Below, piece after piece: positions 50,260 to 60,500 of a stretch of DNA of 64,000 nt. The notes below the pieces were generated by a model that worked only from the letters and a program-made list of their open reading frames with translations, searched no databases and was not told the DNA's origin. Every line of letters starts with the position of its first letter. The first letter of the stretch is position 1. Made by a program: the position numbers and the translations under genes. The DNA comes from Aurantiochytrium sp. KH105 (Eukaryota; Sar; Bigyra; Thraustochytrida; Thraustochytriidae), in the NCBI GenBank assembly GCA_003116975.1, contig BGKB01000008.1, positions 248,001 through 312,000 on the forward strand, in the 5' to 3' direction.

Positions 50260-50382
50260 CCTAATTTTAGAAAAAGGCTTCTTTGACAGGGTCTATGCGA
50301 GCTTCGTCGTGGCGCTGTTCTACATGCGTATGCGTGCGCGCGCGCATTCGATTCTTTAACTTCTTTTCTTCCTTTTTCTTAA

Positions 50383-51279
50383 TTACAAGGCGCTTCGAGG
50401 CTGGCCCACTTGTTGAACACCCAAGGACGCAAGCACGACCTGTGCTAGACGGCTCGTGTCGAGAACTCGAGAGAGAGTCTGCAAAAGCGACTTGGGAGCT
50501 TCTGCGGCAGCAGGTTCCGGGCATAGAATAACAAGCTTTTGCGTACTGACCACGGGAATGTAGACTTCCTGCATAAGAACTGTCGCAAATAGCGTAACGA
50601 GAATACATCCGATGAAGAAGACGCCAAAGAAGATGCCTGAAATGATCTTGCGATTCAAAAGCGTGGCGCCAAACATGACGGCCGCGAAGCAAAATGATGC
50701 GGGAATGTACACGAACTGAACGAAGCCAGCTCGCTGCGCCGGGTACCTGTCCAGCACGCACCCATACCAGCTTGGATCCATGAAGGCGAGTTGCAGCGGG
50801 TATCCGCAAAGCAAGAGCATGCTGGCGCTGCCGACGGCGACTGCGCTTGCCGTAGCCTTGCCGTACACGGGCGCCACCGTGAGCCCTGCGACGAACGCGA
50901 ACCCGAGCACAGGGCCGATGAGCAACAACGTCATGAACTGGTCAACAGCCCGGAGCTGCGGCGGCGCGGGTTCTCCTTGATCCATGAAGAAGCGTCCCGC
51001 GAACCACACGAGGCCAACTTGCAGCGCGGACGCGAGTCTGAACGCGGTCCTCATGTTGGGCGGCGCGAGATGGGCCATCATCACGGCCGCCGCCGCGTTG
51101 GCCGCTGCCGCGGCGAGGTAGGCCCCGACAAGGCCTGCGTCCGCGTCGGGGTCCGCGACCCCGCGCAGCGAGCCGAGCGTGAGCCTCGCGCCCAGCGCCA
51201 GCGTCGCGGTCCCCGAGAGCCCGTGCGGCATCGCCCTGGCGGGCGTCAGCCATCTGAGGCCCGCCCAGCGCCGCATCAT
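50383..51279 (-). CDS. Unknown multi-pass membrane protein
   Basis: A 298-residue protein from ATG 51279 (M-M-R-R-W-A-G-L-R-W); the frame is open upstream as Gly/Ala/Arg-rich sequence. About seven hydrophobic segments are visible: a short one near 15-35, then Ala-rich (G-A-Y-L-A-A-A-A-A-N-A-A-A-A-V), L-Q-V-G-L-V-W-F-A-G, M-T-L-L-L-I-G-P-V-L-G-F, A-V-A-V-G-S-A-S-M-L-L-L, F-V-Y-I-P-A-S-F-C-F-A, and I-F-F-G-V-F-F-I-G-C-I-L-V-T-L-F. A conserved-looking loop has D-P-S-W-Y-G-C-V-L. I do not recognise the family. It is divergent from LTO1, with 382 bases between starts. Confidence 0.6.
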   Translation of the reverse strand: MMRRWAGLRWLTPARAMPHGLSGTATLALGARLTLGSLRGVADPDADAGLVGAYLAAAAANAAAAVMMAHLAPPNMRTAFRLASALQVGLVWFAGRFFMDQGEPAPPQLRAVDQFMTLLLIGPVLGFAFVAGLTVAPVYGKATASAVAVGSASMLLLCGYPLQLAFMDPSWYGCVLDRYPAQRAGFVQFVYIPASFCFAAVMFGATLLNRKIISGIFFGVFFIGCILVTLFATVLMQEVYIPVVSTQKLVILCPEPAAAEAPKSLLQTLSRVLDTSRLAQVVLASLGVQQVGQPRSAL

Positions 51280-51430
51280 CGCGCCGGCGACGAGCCCTCG
51301 CTCTCGCGCGCCTCCGCCCGCGCGCAGCCGCCGCGCGCCCCCCGCAAACCCGCCGAGTTCGCGCTCTGCCGCCGCCGCCGCTGCGCCTCCCGGCACCAGG
51401 AGCGGGCGAGAACCCCGTCACCGCCATCCA

Positions 51431-51485
51431 TGGATGCAAGTTTGAATCCGGGTTTGGGTCCGCGCATGATTCAAACTTGCATCCA
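51431..51485. promoter_or_regulatory. 18-bp perfect inverted repeat in divergent promoter
   Basis: Arms 51431-51448 (TGGATGCAAGTTTGAATC) and 51468-51485 are perfect reverse complements, separated by 19 bases. It lies between divergent ATGs at 51279 and 51662. It could form a hairpin in a 5' UTR or be a dimeric-protein site; CCATCC-type short repeats follow to about 51560. Confidence 0.75.
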
Positions 51486-51661
51486 TCAACCATCGTCCAT
51501 CGCCAAGCATCCAAACTCCCGTCCGTGCATCCGCCATCCGTCCATCCATCGTCGGCCGCCGCGCCGCGGCTGCGCGCGAGGGCGGAGGCCGGGAAGACCC
51601 GCGCCCCGCGCCCGGGCTCGCCTCGCCTCGCGGACGCGCGAGCGCGAGTGGGATCGAGGGG

Positions 51662-52366
51662 ATGGACCCCGGCGGCGCCGCCACCAAGCATGCCGACGAC
51701 GCGGAGAAGGACGAGATGGGCGACGAGGCGGGCGACGTGTGGGACCTCGGGGGCGATGGCGAGGAGGTAGAGGAGGAGCGCCTCGGCGGCGACGAGCGGC
51801 AGGAGAGAGACTCGGGGGAAACGGGCGAGAGCTCTGGCGAGGGACTCGGAGACTGGGACGAGATTCTGAACCTCGAAGATAAACTCTTCAAGCTCGGGCT
51901 GGCCGAGGGGCGAGAGATCGGCGCTGCGCGCGAGCAGGAGCAAGCGAAGGTGACTGGCAGGCAAAAAGGTGCAGAATTCGGGCTCGAGATTGGGTTTTAC
52001 TTTGGCGTTGTGGAGACGCTCAATGAGATCGTCACGAACCCGCAAGGCGAGATTGCTGCCGCGCTGCGAGTGGAGGGAGATGTTTCTCAAGATTCGCGCT
52101 GTGCGGCATTGGCTGGAGTTCACGGCAAGCTTGACAAACCTGGCGTGGCAGAAGTGCTTGCCACGCTCCAGGAGCTTTTGCAAGAGTACCCCGTTGGTGC
52201 TGGCTTTGACGATGACGTTCACGCAAAGTTTTTGCGCATTCGCGCCAAATTTAAAGTGCTTGAGGCACGTCTGGGTCTGACTTTTGATATTACGCCGCCG
52301 CTGCAGCAGGTCCCCTCCACCGCTGCCCAGGGATCTGCGCTTGATGCCGCATCTTTGGAGTTTTAG
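51662..52366 (+). CDS. LTO1: LTO1-like (Yae1/deca-GX3) iron-sulfur assembly adaptor
   Basis: A 234-residue protein from ATG 51662. The N-terminal 60 residues are acidic and disordered. Residues about 76-120 hold the deca-GX3 pattern of Yae1/LTO1 proteins: L-G-L-A-E-G-R-E-I-G, then T-G-R-Q-K-G-A-E-F-G-L-E-I-G-F-Y-F-G. LTO1 works with Yae1 to recruit the cytosolic iron-sulfur machinery to the ABC protein Rli1/ABCE1. The yeast and human proteins end in Trp, used for CIA recognition; this one ends A-A-S-L-E-F, so the targeting tail is altered or lies on a partner. It is longer than the human protein (137 residues) because of the acidic start. Confidence 0.8.
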   Translation: MDPGGAATKHADDAEKDEMGDEAGDVWDLGGDGEEVEEERLGGDERQERDSGETGESSGEGLGDWDEILNLEDKLFKLGLAEGREIGAAREQEQAKVTGRQKGAEFGLEIGFYFGVVETLNEIVTNPQGEIAAALRVEGDVSQDSRCAALAGVHGKLDKPGVAEVLATLQELLQEYPVGAGFDDDVHAKFLRIRAKFKVLEARLGLTFDITPPLQQVPSTAAQGSALDAASLEF

Positions 52367-52852
52367 GCTCCCCTCATTATTTCCTTTTAACGACACCATG
52401 TCGTGGCATGGAGTGATAGAGGAGTTGAGGATGGTTAGCTCTTGTACCTTTTGACCGTAATAAAGATTGCCGATGCAATTTAGCTCGCACCATGAACGCA
52501 TCCTTTGCTCTTGCTGTGAGTCTCTTGTTATTGTTGTCCTTCTTTTTCTTCTTCTTCTTCTTCTTCTTCTTCTTCTTCTTCTTCTTCTTCTTCTTCTTCT
52601 TCTTCTTCTTCTTCTTCTTCTTCTTCTTCTACTTCATCTCTGTCATGCTCGCTCTCGCACTGAAGTGCATGATACGAAAGTATACGACCCGGCAATCTGC
52701 ATGAGCATGAAATTCGCAAAACTCTAAAGCCACCCCCCCCCTTCCGGGACGATGTCTCTGACGACGGACCTGACGCCGGAAGCGAGCACGTTGTGAACAC
52801 CATTTCATCGTTGTTGCTCTTGTTGCTGCTCTTGTTGCTATCATTGTCTTCT

Positions 52853-52884
<32 letters not shown>

Positions 52885-53122
52885 TTCTTGTCGCTTCAGA
52901 AGAATGAGCATTGATGTCATCATGTTCACCATCCCTCGTCGCTTGGCCCAGCTAGCGCCAGGATTACCAACAGCATTGCCAGCCTCTCCTTCTTGTGCAT
53001 CCATCGCTCGCTCGCTCGATCGATCTCGTGGCCGCAGTCACATCAAACCTATCAAACCTCTGCCGCCTCGTCAGCCGCTGCCGCAGAAAGCGTACGGCTC
53101 TGCCGGTGCGCGCGTGCAGACG
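52367..53122. other. Intergenic region with two TTC arrays
   Basis: It contains the large TTC array (listed next) and a shorter one at about 52847-52889. The frame of the KH gene is open through the second array, but the reading (Ser/Leu strings) is not credible and the ATG at 53123 is preferred. Confidence 0.6.
52545..52631. repeat. (TTC)n microsatellite
   Basis: About 29 TTC units with almost no interruption. Confidence 0.97.
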
Positions 53123-54940
53123 ATGTCGACCGACTCGGGGCAGCGGAAACGGTCGCGGTTCTCGGACGCGCCGCCGCCCGGCAGCGGCGAGGACGGGGGT
53201 AGCGGCGGCAAGCATGCCGGCGTCGGCAGCGGCGAAGACGTCGAAGAGGAGCCCGGCCCGGAGCGCAAGCTCTCGCCGGCAGAGCGCGCGCGGCGCATCG
53301 CGGAGCGGCTGAGCAGCAAGGGCGCCGGCGAGGGAGAGGCAGCCTCGGGCCTGACGCGCTCGCCTTCGTCGAGGTCTGCGTCGCAGTCGGCGCAAGACGT
53401 GGCGCGAGGGAGACCACCAGCTCCTGGCCGGCCGACGACGAGTGTGCAGCTGCGCAAAAAGGTCTACATCCCGATCAACCGCTTCAAGGAGGTCGACTTT
53501 AGTAAACTCATCTACGGCGAGAACAACAGCACTCGGAAACGCGTCGAGGACGAGAGCGGGTGCACGATTGCGCTCAAGGGTAGAGGCGCAAACAAGGAGG
53601 ACCCTTCGCTCGATGATCCCGAAGACCTGCACGTCCTCATTCTTGGAGATCTCGAGGAGCAGGTACGCAGCGCGGAAAAGCTCGTACGTAACATTCTCTC
53701 AGACCCCAAGCTCGTCGACAGCAGCAAAGTTCAACAGCAAGAACTCTCGCTCACCGTTCGCAACCAGCAACACGGATATAGCGATCCGAACCTGGAGACG
53801 CGGACGATCGAGGTGAAACGAGAGCTCGTCGGGGCCATCATCGGCAAGAATGGAGAGAAGATTAGAGAAATTAAGGACCAAAGCGGCGCCCATGTCTCCA
53901 TCGAGGACCCCCCGGACTTTTCGGAGCCCATGCGCTCCGTCAACCTCCGTGGCGCCAAGCAGGCTGTGGAGCATGCCGAGGTTCTTGTCCGCGACCTTAT
54001 TGCCGAGCGTGAGGAGACGATGTCTCGAACGCGCCCTTCCTTTGGGCCTAAAGGCGGTGGTCATGGCGGTCATGGCGGCCATGGTGGCCGCTCACGTTTT
54101 GAAGTCGTTGTGCCGAATGAGTACGCAGGCAAGGTGATCGGACGACGCGGACTCACAGTCAAGGGCATTCAAGACCGCACGCGGACTCGCATTGAGATTC
54201 CGCGCGTTCCTGATGCTGACAACACACAATCTCGAACGGTTGTAGTCTATGCAGACTCGGAAGACGACTATCGAGCTGCCAAAGCAGAGATTGAGGCTGT
54301 CGTGAAGGAAGGCGAAGACGAGGTGGCTGGACGTCTCGGCCCCAGTGGCTCGAACGCGAGTCCTGCGAACGACGGACACCGCGAGGAAATGACGGTCAGC
54401 GACGATCAGGCCGGGCTCGTCATTGGTAAACGCGGCGCGACTGTGTCAATGATCGAGTCGCAGAGCGGGGCACGGGTCAAGGTTCTTACGCAGTCCGGCG
54501 CCGTCGGCCCAGGTCAGCGTCAGGTCGTCTTACTTGGGTCTCCCGCGCAATGTGCTGCTGCGCGCCAGCAAATTGAGTATGTTATTGGAAATGCTGCTGC
54601 CGGATATGGGGCGGGCTATTACGCGAACGCTGCGGCAGGTGCTCATCGTGGTTACGGTGCTGCAGCGTATGGCGCTTACTATGGTGCTGCGCCTGCGCAG
54701 GCGTATGGCCAGTATGCGGCGTGGCAGCAACCGCAGCAGACGCTTGCATCTCAAGCGCGGCAGTCAACGCAAACAGGTCAGACGCAAACGCCTCAGACGC
54801 AGCCCTCGCAGTCCGTCACCCCAGGATCTCAATCGCAGCAGGTCGCTCAATCCTCGACATCAGAAAATCAGACCCAGCAGCAGCAGCAATTAGACCAAAC
54901 GCAGCAGTACTCTCAGCAGCCACAGCCGCAGCAAGAACCC

Positions 54941-54983
<43 letters not shown>

Positions 54984-55138
54984 CGACTGCAAGCGCGACC
55001 GGCGACCAGACGCAAACAATGGGTGCAAACGGGCAAAAGTATACGCTCGAGCAATGGAAGGCTTGGAAGGCGTATTACGCGCAGTACAACATCCCCATGG
55101 CTGACGAGCCGCCCCCGCATATGCTTGCGACCGAGTGA
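53123..55138 (+). CDS. Four-KH-domain RNA-binding protein (SF1-like KH plus FUBP-like KH)
   Basis: A 671-residue protein from ATG 53123 (M-S-T-D-S-G-Q-R-K-R-S-R-F-S-D). KH1 (about 111-193) begins K-K-V-Y-I-P-I-N-R-F and resembles the SF1/BBP-type KH, but its GxxG loop reads G-E-N-N rather than G-P-R-G. KH2 (about 225-295) has I-I-G-K-N-G-E-K-I. KH3 (about 325-396) has V-I-G-R-R-G-L-T-V, after a Gly/His-rich linker. KH4 (about 421-490) has V-I-G-K-R-G-A-T-V. A Tyr/Ala-rich stretch, then a Gln-rich region (about 533-626), then W-K-A-W-K-A-Y-Y-A-Q-Y at about 643-653 resemble the FUBP C-terminal Tyr motif. It likely binds single-stranded RNA or DNA in the nucleus, in splicing or transcription. 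Confidence 0.88.
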
Positions 55139-55423
55139 CATGACAATTTAACGCATTTTTCTTCACTTCTCAAAATCTCCTCTTCTATGGATACGCTACG
55201 CTCTACACTTCTGCCTTTTGCAGTTGTGCTGAGCGCGTTTTGGTTCTTAGTCCGGGCTCAGCCCCTAGGCCTAGAGTATATGGTAGCCTCACTCACAGAC
55301 AATCGCGAAATTGCTCGCGAAATTGCTTGCCACTCTGCCTGAAAAGAAAAAAACTCTGGTGAACGAACATTGAGATTTGTCACGCGAGCAGAACACGAAA
55401 TAGCCTGGTAGAGCAGCAACACC
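55139..55423. other. Short intergenic region
   Basis: This 285-base gap lies between the KH gene and the 2OG oxygenase gene. No gene seen. Confidence 0.4.
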
Positions 55424-55439
55424 ATGGCGAAGAAGAAGA

Positions 55440-55482
<43 letters not shown>

Positions 55483-56326
55483 GCAACAGCAAAAGGGGGC
55501 CAAAGGCAAGGGCAAGCGGCGCGCCGAGGCTGCTGCGACCGAGCGCGTACGAGCCCCAAAGCGAGATTTGCTGGACGGCAGGGCGCCCGATCTTCGGGCC
55601 AAAGGTGTGTCGCTACCCCTTGTGCCGCCTCTTGACCCTGACTCCACGGCCACTGCAGCGAGCGCGACCGGCGCAGAGGTGACTGGTGACGACGAGAACC
55701 ACCACGAAATCCCTGTCGAGAACGCGGCAGCCTTTCTTTCGCACGTCAAGCTTGATCTCGAACGCTTCGCCGTCCTACGCGACCTTATCTTTGCCGTGCC
55801 GCGCTGCCTTTCGCCCGAAGAGTGCGCTGCCTGGATCGCCTGGGGAGAAAAGCGTGGCTTTGCCTCGGCCAAGCAAGCCTCCAGCGCCGGCTTCGCCTTC
55901 CGCGACAACGGCAGAATCAGCGTTCACGACCCCGAAATCGCTGCCATCATCTTTCAAAGGCTTCGTGGTGTCGTCCCGGCCGAGATCGACGGCCGCAAGG
56001 CCGTCGGCTGCAGCCCCAACATCCGCCTCTACAGATACGCCACGGGCCAACGCTTTGGCAAACACATTGACGAGTCCAACTTTGAGCAGGATCTAGACGC
56101 CTGGTCAGAGTTTACGCTTCTCTTTTACCTCAACGACGAAGGGCTCGACGGCGGCGAAACCGTCTTTTACAGCGGAAACACGGGCACCAAAGAAGCACTG
56201 CGAGTGCCTCCTGCGCAAGGCCTCGCCCTGTTGCATTGGCACGGCGATCGCTGTCTTGTTCACGAAGGAGCGAACGTACGCGCCGGCGTCAAGTATCTCC
56301 TTCGTTCTGACGTCTTGTACAGATAA
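55424..56326 (+). CDS. 2-oxoglutarate/Fe(II) dioxygenase, prolyl-4-hydroxylase-like
   Basis: A 300-residue protein from ATG 55424 (accATGG). Residues 1-23 are M-A-K-K-K-K plus 17 Gln encoded by mixed CAG/CAA; a basic stretch follows. The oxygenase fold spans about 115-300: I-R-L-Y-R-Y-A-T-G-Q-R-F-G-K-H-I-D with His214 and Asp216 as iron ligands, L-L-F-Y-L-N-D, G-G-E-T-V-F-Y, distal His280 in L-V-H-E-G, and Lys290 as the likely 2-oxoglutarate anchor. No signal peptide or membrane segment is seen, so it is probably cytosolic or nuclear. The pattern is that of P4H-like enzymes acting on protein or nucleic acid; the substrate is not known. Its stop is 21 bases before the next ATG. Confidence 0.9.
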
Positions 56327-56347
56327 AGACCTTTTCTGTTCGATTCA

Positions 56348-57475
56348 ATGCCCGCTGCTCGGCATTTTCAATCCCTCAGACTTTGCTTTGAACGTCGCAT
56401 GCATGGTCACAACGCATGGCCGCTGCTTGCTCGCCCCGTTCTTTTTGGACTTTCGCTCGTGTGGCGAGCAGCTGCCCGCGCACACAGGCTCTTGTACACA
56501 CAACTACTTCCTGACGTATTTTCCTCGCGTCTGCCCGTGCCGCTCGTGATCAGTGTGGGCAATGTCTCTGTTGGAGGCACGGGAAAGACCCCCATGGTTG
56601 AATTCATTGGCAGGACCCTTGCTAATGGCAACGAGCGAAAGTCGTATGGATCAGATTGCATGATTCTCATGCGTGGCTACGGTCGAGACGAGGAATTCGA
56701 GCTCAAGGCAAATCTTCCCGCGGCAAAAATTGTCGCTGGCCCGAACCGCGCGCAACTTGCACAGGAGGCTCTTTGCGAGTCGGCCACATCAAGCGACAAC
56801 GTATCAACAATCATCCTCGACGACGGCTTGCAACATTATCAGCTCCAGCGTGATCTCAACGTAGTCATGGTCAATGCCCTACGCGGCTGCGCGGGTGCAT
56901 ACGCCCACACACTTCCTTACGGTGCACTTCGTGAACCGTGGGCAAGCGGACTGGCGCGCGCCGATGCTGTCGTGCTTCACCATGCAACATCGGTGTCTGC
57001 GCAGGGCCTTGTCGCGCTCCGTGATGCACTTGCAAAGATCCAGCCAGATTTGCGCTTCTTCGCATCCGAGATGCGGCCAGTCAGTCTCTACCAGGGCGAG
57101 ATGCCTTCGCGCATCATATGTTTGACTGGAGTCGGCTGTCCGGAAAGCGTCGAGAGAATGGCGCAGCGCGTTTTCGCGCGTGGAGGCAATACGCCTAAAA
57201 TCGAAATGTGCGTCTTCGGGGATCACCACGCGTTCGATGTTGAGGAACTGACAGCTGTGCGCGCAGCTGCACACCGAAAATCGGCCTTGGTTGTCACTAC
57301 AGCCAAGGACTATCACCGCACGCCGGATCTCTTTCACCATATTTTTCAGGAAAACGACCTTTTCGTCATGCGCGCGCGGCTCGAACTCCTTGATCACGAT
57401 GCGGTTGAGGCATTTACCGCTCTCGTGCAGGCAAAGAAAAGAAAAGAAGAGAAAAGTAAAAGTCTAACAGCATAG
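56348..57475 (+). CDS. LpxK: Tetraacyldisaccharide 4'-kinase (LpxK-like)
   Basis: A 375-residue protein from ATG 56348; a second in-frame ATG at 56399 could also serve. LpxK phosphorylates the 4' position of the lipid A precursor disaccharide. The N-terminal part has a hydrophobic amphipathic helix (about 28-45), as in bacterial LpxK. Then P-L-V-I-S-V-G-N-V-S-V-G-G-T-G-K-T-P is the diagnostic Walker A block. Further marks: M-R-G-Y-G-R, I-L-D-D-G-L-Q-H-Y-Q-L-Q-R-D-L-N, and L-P-Y-G-A-L-R-E-P. T-T-A-K-D-Y near the C terminus also fits. Plants encode mitochondrial lipid-A pathway enzymes, so a eukaryotic LpxK is not unprecedented. It begins 21 bases after the upstream stop and ends 51 bases from the convergent LIG6 stop. 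Confidence 0.9.
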   Translation: MPAARHFQSLRLCFERRMHGHNAWPLLARPVLFGLSLVWRAAARAHRLLYTQLLPDVFSSRLPVPLVISVGNVSVGGTGKTPMVEFIGRTLANGNERKSYGSDCMILMRGYGRDEEFELKANLPAAKIVAGPNRAQLAQEALCESATSSDNVSTIILDDGLQHYQLQRDLNVVMVNALRGCAGAYAHTLPYGALREPWASGLARADAVVLHHATSVSAQGLVALRDALAKIQPDLRFFASEMRPVSLYQGEMPSRIICLTGVGCPESVERMAQRVFARGGNTPKIEMCVFGDHHAFDVEELTAVRAAAHRKSALVVTTAKDYHRTPDLFHHIFQENDLFVMRARLELLDHDAVEAFTALVQAKKRKEEKSKSLTA

Positions 57476-57526
57476 TGGATAATCTGACCTTGCTTATTTT
57501 TACTTTTAGTTGGCCAATTGATTTTG

Positions 57527-60500
57527 TTATCGCCGTGTTTGCTTCAGAAACATGTCGACGAGCTGCGCCGGCGTTGTTGCATCCTCTGGGCGCTTGTCCT
57601 CGCGGACGCGAATAAAGCGGGGAAAACGCACGGAGAGTCCGCGCGGGTGCACGTCGCCATTTCCGTCGGGGACAAGGCCACGTGCCGCAGTCGCATTCTC
57701 GGAAAGCGTAAGCTCGGCGCCTCGAATTTCCCAGACCTGACACGCACGAAACCATGCGCTTGGACGGTGCTCGGCATCAAAGTCAATTGGCTTTTGCATA
57801 AGCGTGCGTGCCTCGACACCATCTCCATCTCCATCTTCGTGCTCCTCGTCGCCATCATCGTCATGTTCTATATTTGTGCCAGGTGGGACACCGGATCCCG
57901 CATAGAACTCATTTTGCGACTCGTAGAATGCATCCGTGAATCCTGACATGACCTTGCACACTGCCCGAAAGACTTCTTCTTCGGGATCCCAGCAGGCAAG
58001 TAAGAATGGCGACCACCACTTGGCTTTGCGGCCATTCCCATGCCAAGCCCCGATCGGGACGAGGTCAAGAGTGTCAGCAAGGCCACCACCGACGAGCTGA
58101 TCACTTACGCCCTGGTCCAAAATATAGTCTTGCTTCAGCTTGAGCCAAACACTACTGCGGTAATTGGGTTGATACGTAGCGCCTGGATCATCGAGAAGCT
58201 TGGCCATCAAGCCTTCACAGCTGGCGTGCAAAGCCTGTTGCATGAGTGTTGTCATTGCCTCCACCTCCCGATCGCGATTTTCGGCCCCAACGGGATCAAA
58301 GTCCTGAGAACTGACGAGCCCAAAGCGCCCCGGCAGTGAATCGAAAACGTTCGCGAGTTTGGCACGGCGCTTCCGCAAGGTCTCTTGCAGGAGAGGCTCG
58401 CCATCGTAGGCAATGAGATCAAAAGCAAATACGCAAACGGAGACCTTGGCGTCTATCTCGACGCCCTGTTCATTTTTGCGGGTCCGCGTGCTCAGCGTCT
58501 GAAATGGCAAGATCTTGGGCGTATCCGATGACCGGTCTACGGCAACCACTTCAGCATCAAGGATGAAAGATTTCCCGCTCTTTTCCTTTTGAGCGTCGCG
58601 CATTATGCCCGCGACTTCAGGAAATCCACTCGTGCAGTCGCGGCAGTGCCGACTGTAGATGCGTAGCTCCCCTTGGCTATCTGCATGGACCTGGATGCGT
58701 TGGCCGTCATACTTGTACTCGCAAGTAAAGGCCCCGCGACCCTCGAAAGCGTCCATGAACTCTTCAACGCCATGACAGACATTGGCGAGCATGGGCCTTA
58801 CAGGAATGCCTGGCGTCATTGTGCAAGCTTCCTCAAGACCTCTGATGCCTCCGCGCACAAGGCCGCTGACGAACCGAGACATGTCAGGCGCGCAGTTGAA
58901 GGCGGTCCGTGACCTTCCCAGAGCCTCGGCACTGACCTCTTCGGAACGGTCTCGCAGCGAGGCCTCGGCAAAGGCATCGAGAATCGAGGCCTCGCTCGCG
59001 CCGACGCGAAGATTTCGAATGAGCATGCGAACGAGAAAACGGGTCTCTTCACCTACACATTGTCTGAGAAGCTTCAAGACCCAGTCCGTGCGTCGCTTTT
59101 TCGATCCTGCGCCTGACTCTTTGCTAATTTTATGAAGCGTGTCAAACACGGTGGTCACTGTCAGCGGGGTTGGCTTGCGTCCAAAGAGGGTTCGTTGACT
59201 CGTCTTGCACATGAAGGCCACATCGCCGAGGTCGCCAGTCTCCTTGTAGAGTTTGCTCATTTCCGCCGAAGTTGTTCCGGTAGCCTTTCGCACGGCATCC
59301 GACACGATACTTCCACCAACTGACAGCTCGATTCCCTCATACTCGTTAGCGATGCGCCCCATTGCTAGAGAGAGCATCTTGACAAGCGTTTCCGTGTCCT
59401 GGGAGGCCCAGAGACCGCAGCGGAAGGCGTTGACAAGCACAGTGTGCTTCTTGAGTCGTTTTGTCGTCTCTGACGTGAGACGTAACGCTTCCACAAGGAC
59501 AGCGAATGGAATCGAGCCTTGACGAGGGCCTGAGGGAGTGAACGAGTCCTCGCTCAAGGTAAGATCAGGCACGCTTGCCTCAACCTGAGTCAACAGCTTT
59601 GACGCATCACTATCAGGGCCGCCAGACTTTCGCAATGTTGCCGAGGAAGAGGAAGACGAAGGGCTCAATTTAACCTTGCCTAAGGCCCCCGACGGTTGTA
59701 CTTTATCCGTCTCTAGTGGTCGACTCGACGAGTCGAGAGACACTTTGACATTTGCCGGTCTCGTAGCCTTGCCCTGCGATGCGACTGCGCTTTCATGCAT
59801 CGAAGTGTCGTCCTCTTTGGCTTCCGTGTTCGAAGTCACTGCTGAACTTTTCGTGGACCCTTTGTTTCCTGCAAAGTTGAAGCCGAAGAGCGTCCCCTTT
59901 GACGTATTTGGTGGCTTGGCTTTCTTTTTCTGAGGCGGCGACTGCGTCTTGCGGGACTTCCGATCAGCCGTCTGGCCCTCTCGTTGCTTCTTGGCGGCAT
60001 GCGCGGTGATAGGATTTAATGTTCCGCACATTTCACATGCTGATCTTGCATTATCTGCGTTGAGAAAGGTACATGCCGGGCAGCTCCATGCTGGGGAGTG
60101 CTGTTGCTGCACTTCCGGAACAAGTTGCTCTCTTTTCGTTAACCTGGGTGGAGGCTGTCGTATCGATTCTTCGACAATGACCACCTCTTCATCATCCTCG
60201 TCTGTCTGCTGACGAGATTCCTGTGGGTCGCTGCCCGATGAAGAGTCGTCCTTTGGGGTCTTGATACAACTTTCCGCGCTTCTTTCAACAGGTGTGCTTT
60301 CGCTTGACTTGGCCCGGCCAAAAGCGGCAAAAAACTTGCGTTTGGCCTTGCTAGAGTCGATCTGATGACGGAATAAATGCACAATTTTGCGGCGGTGCTC
60401 CGGGTTCGAAAACACCGTCGGAGATATTCGTCTCGGTTTAAGAAAGCCGACGAACTCGGTGAGCTCCGGAAAATTGGAGTGCTCTGAGTAGGGAATCAGA

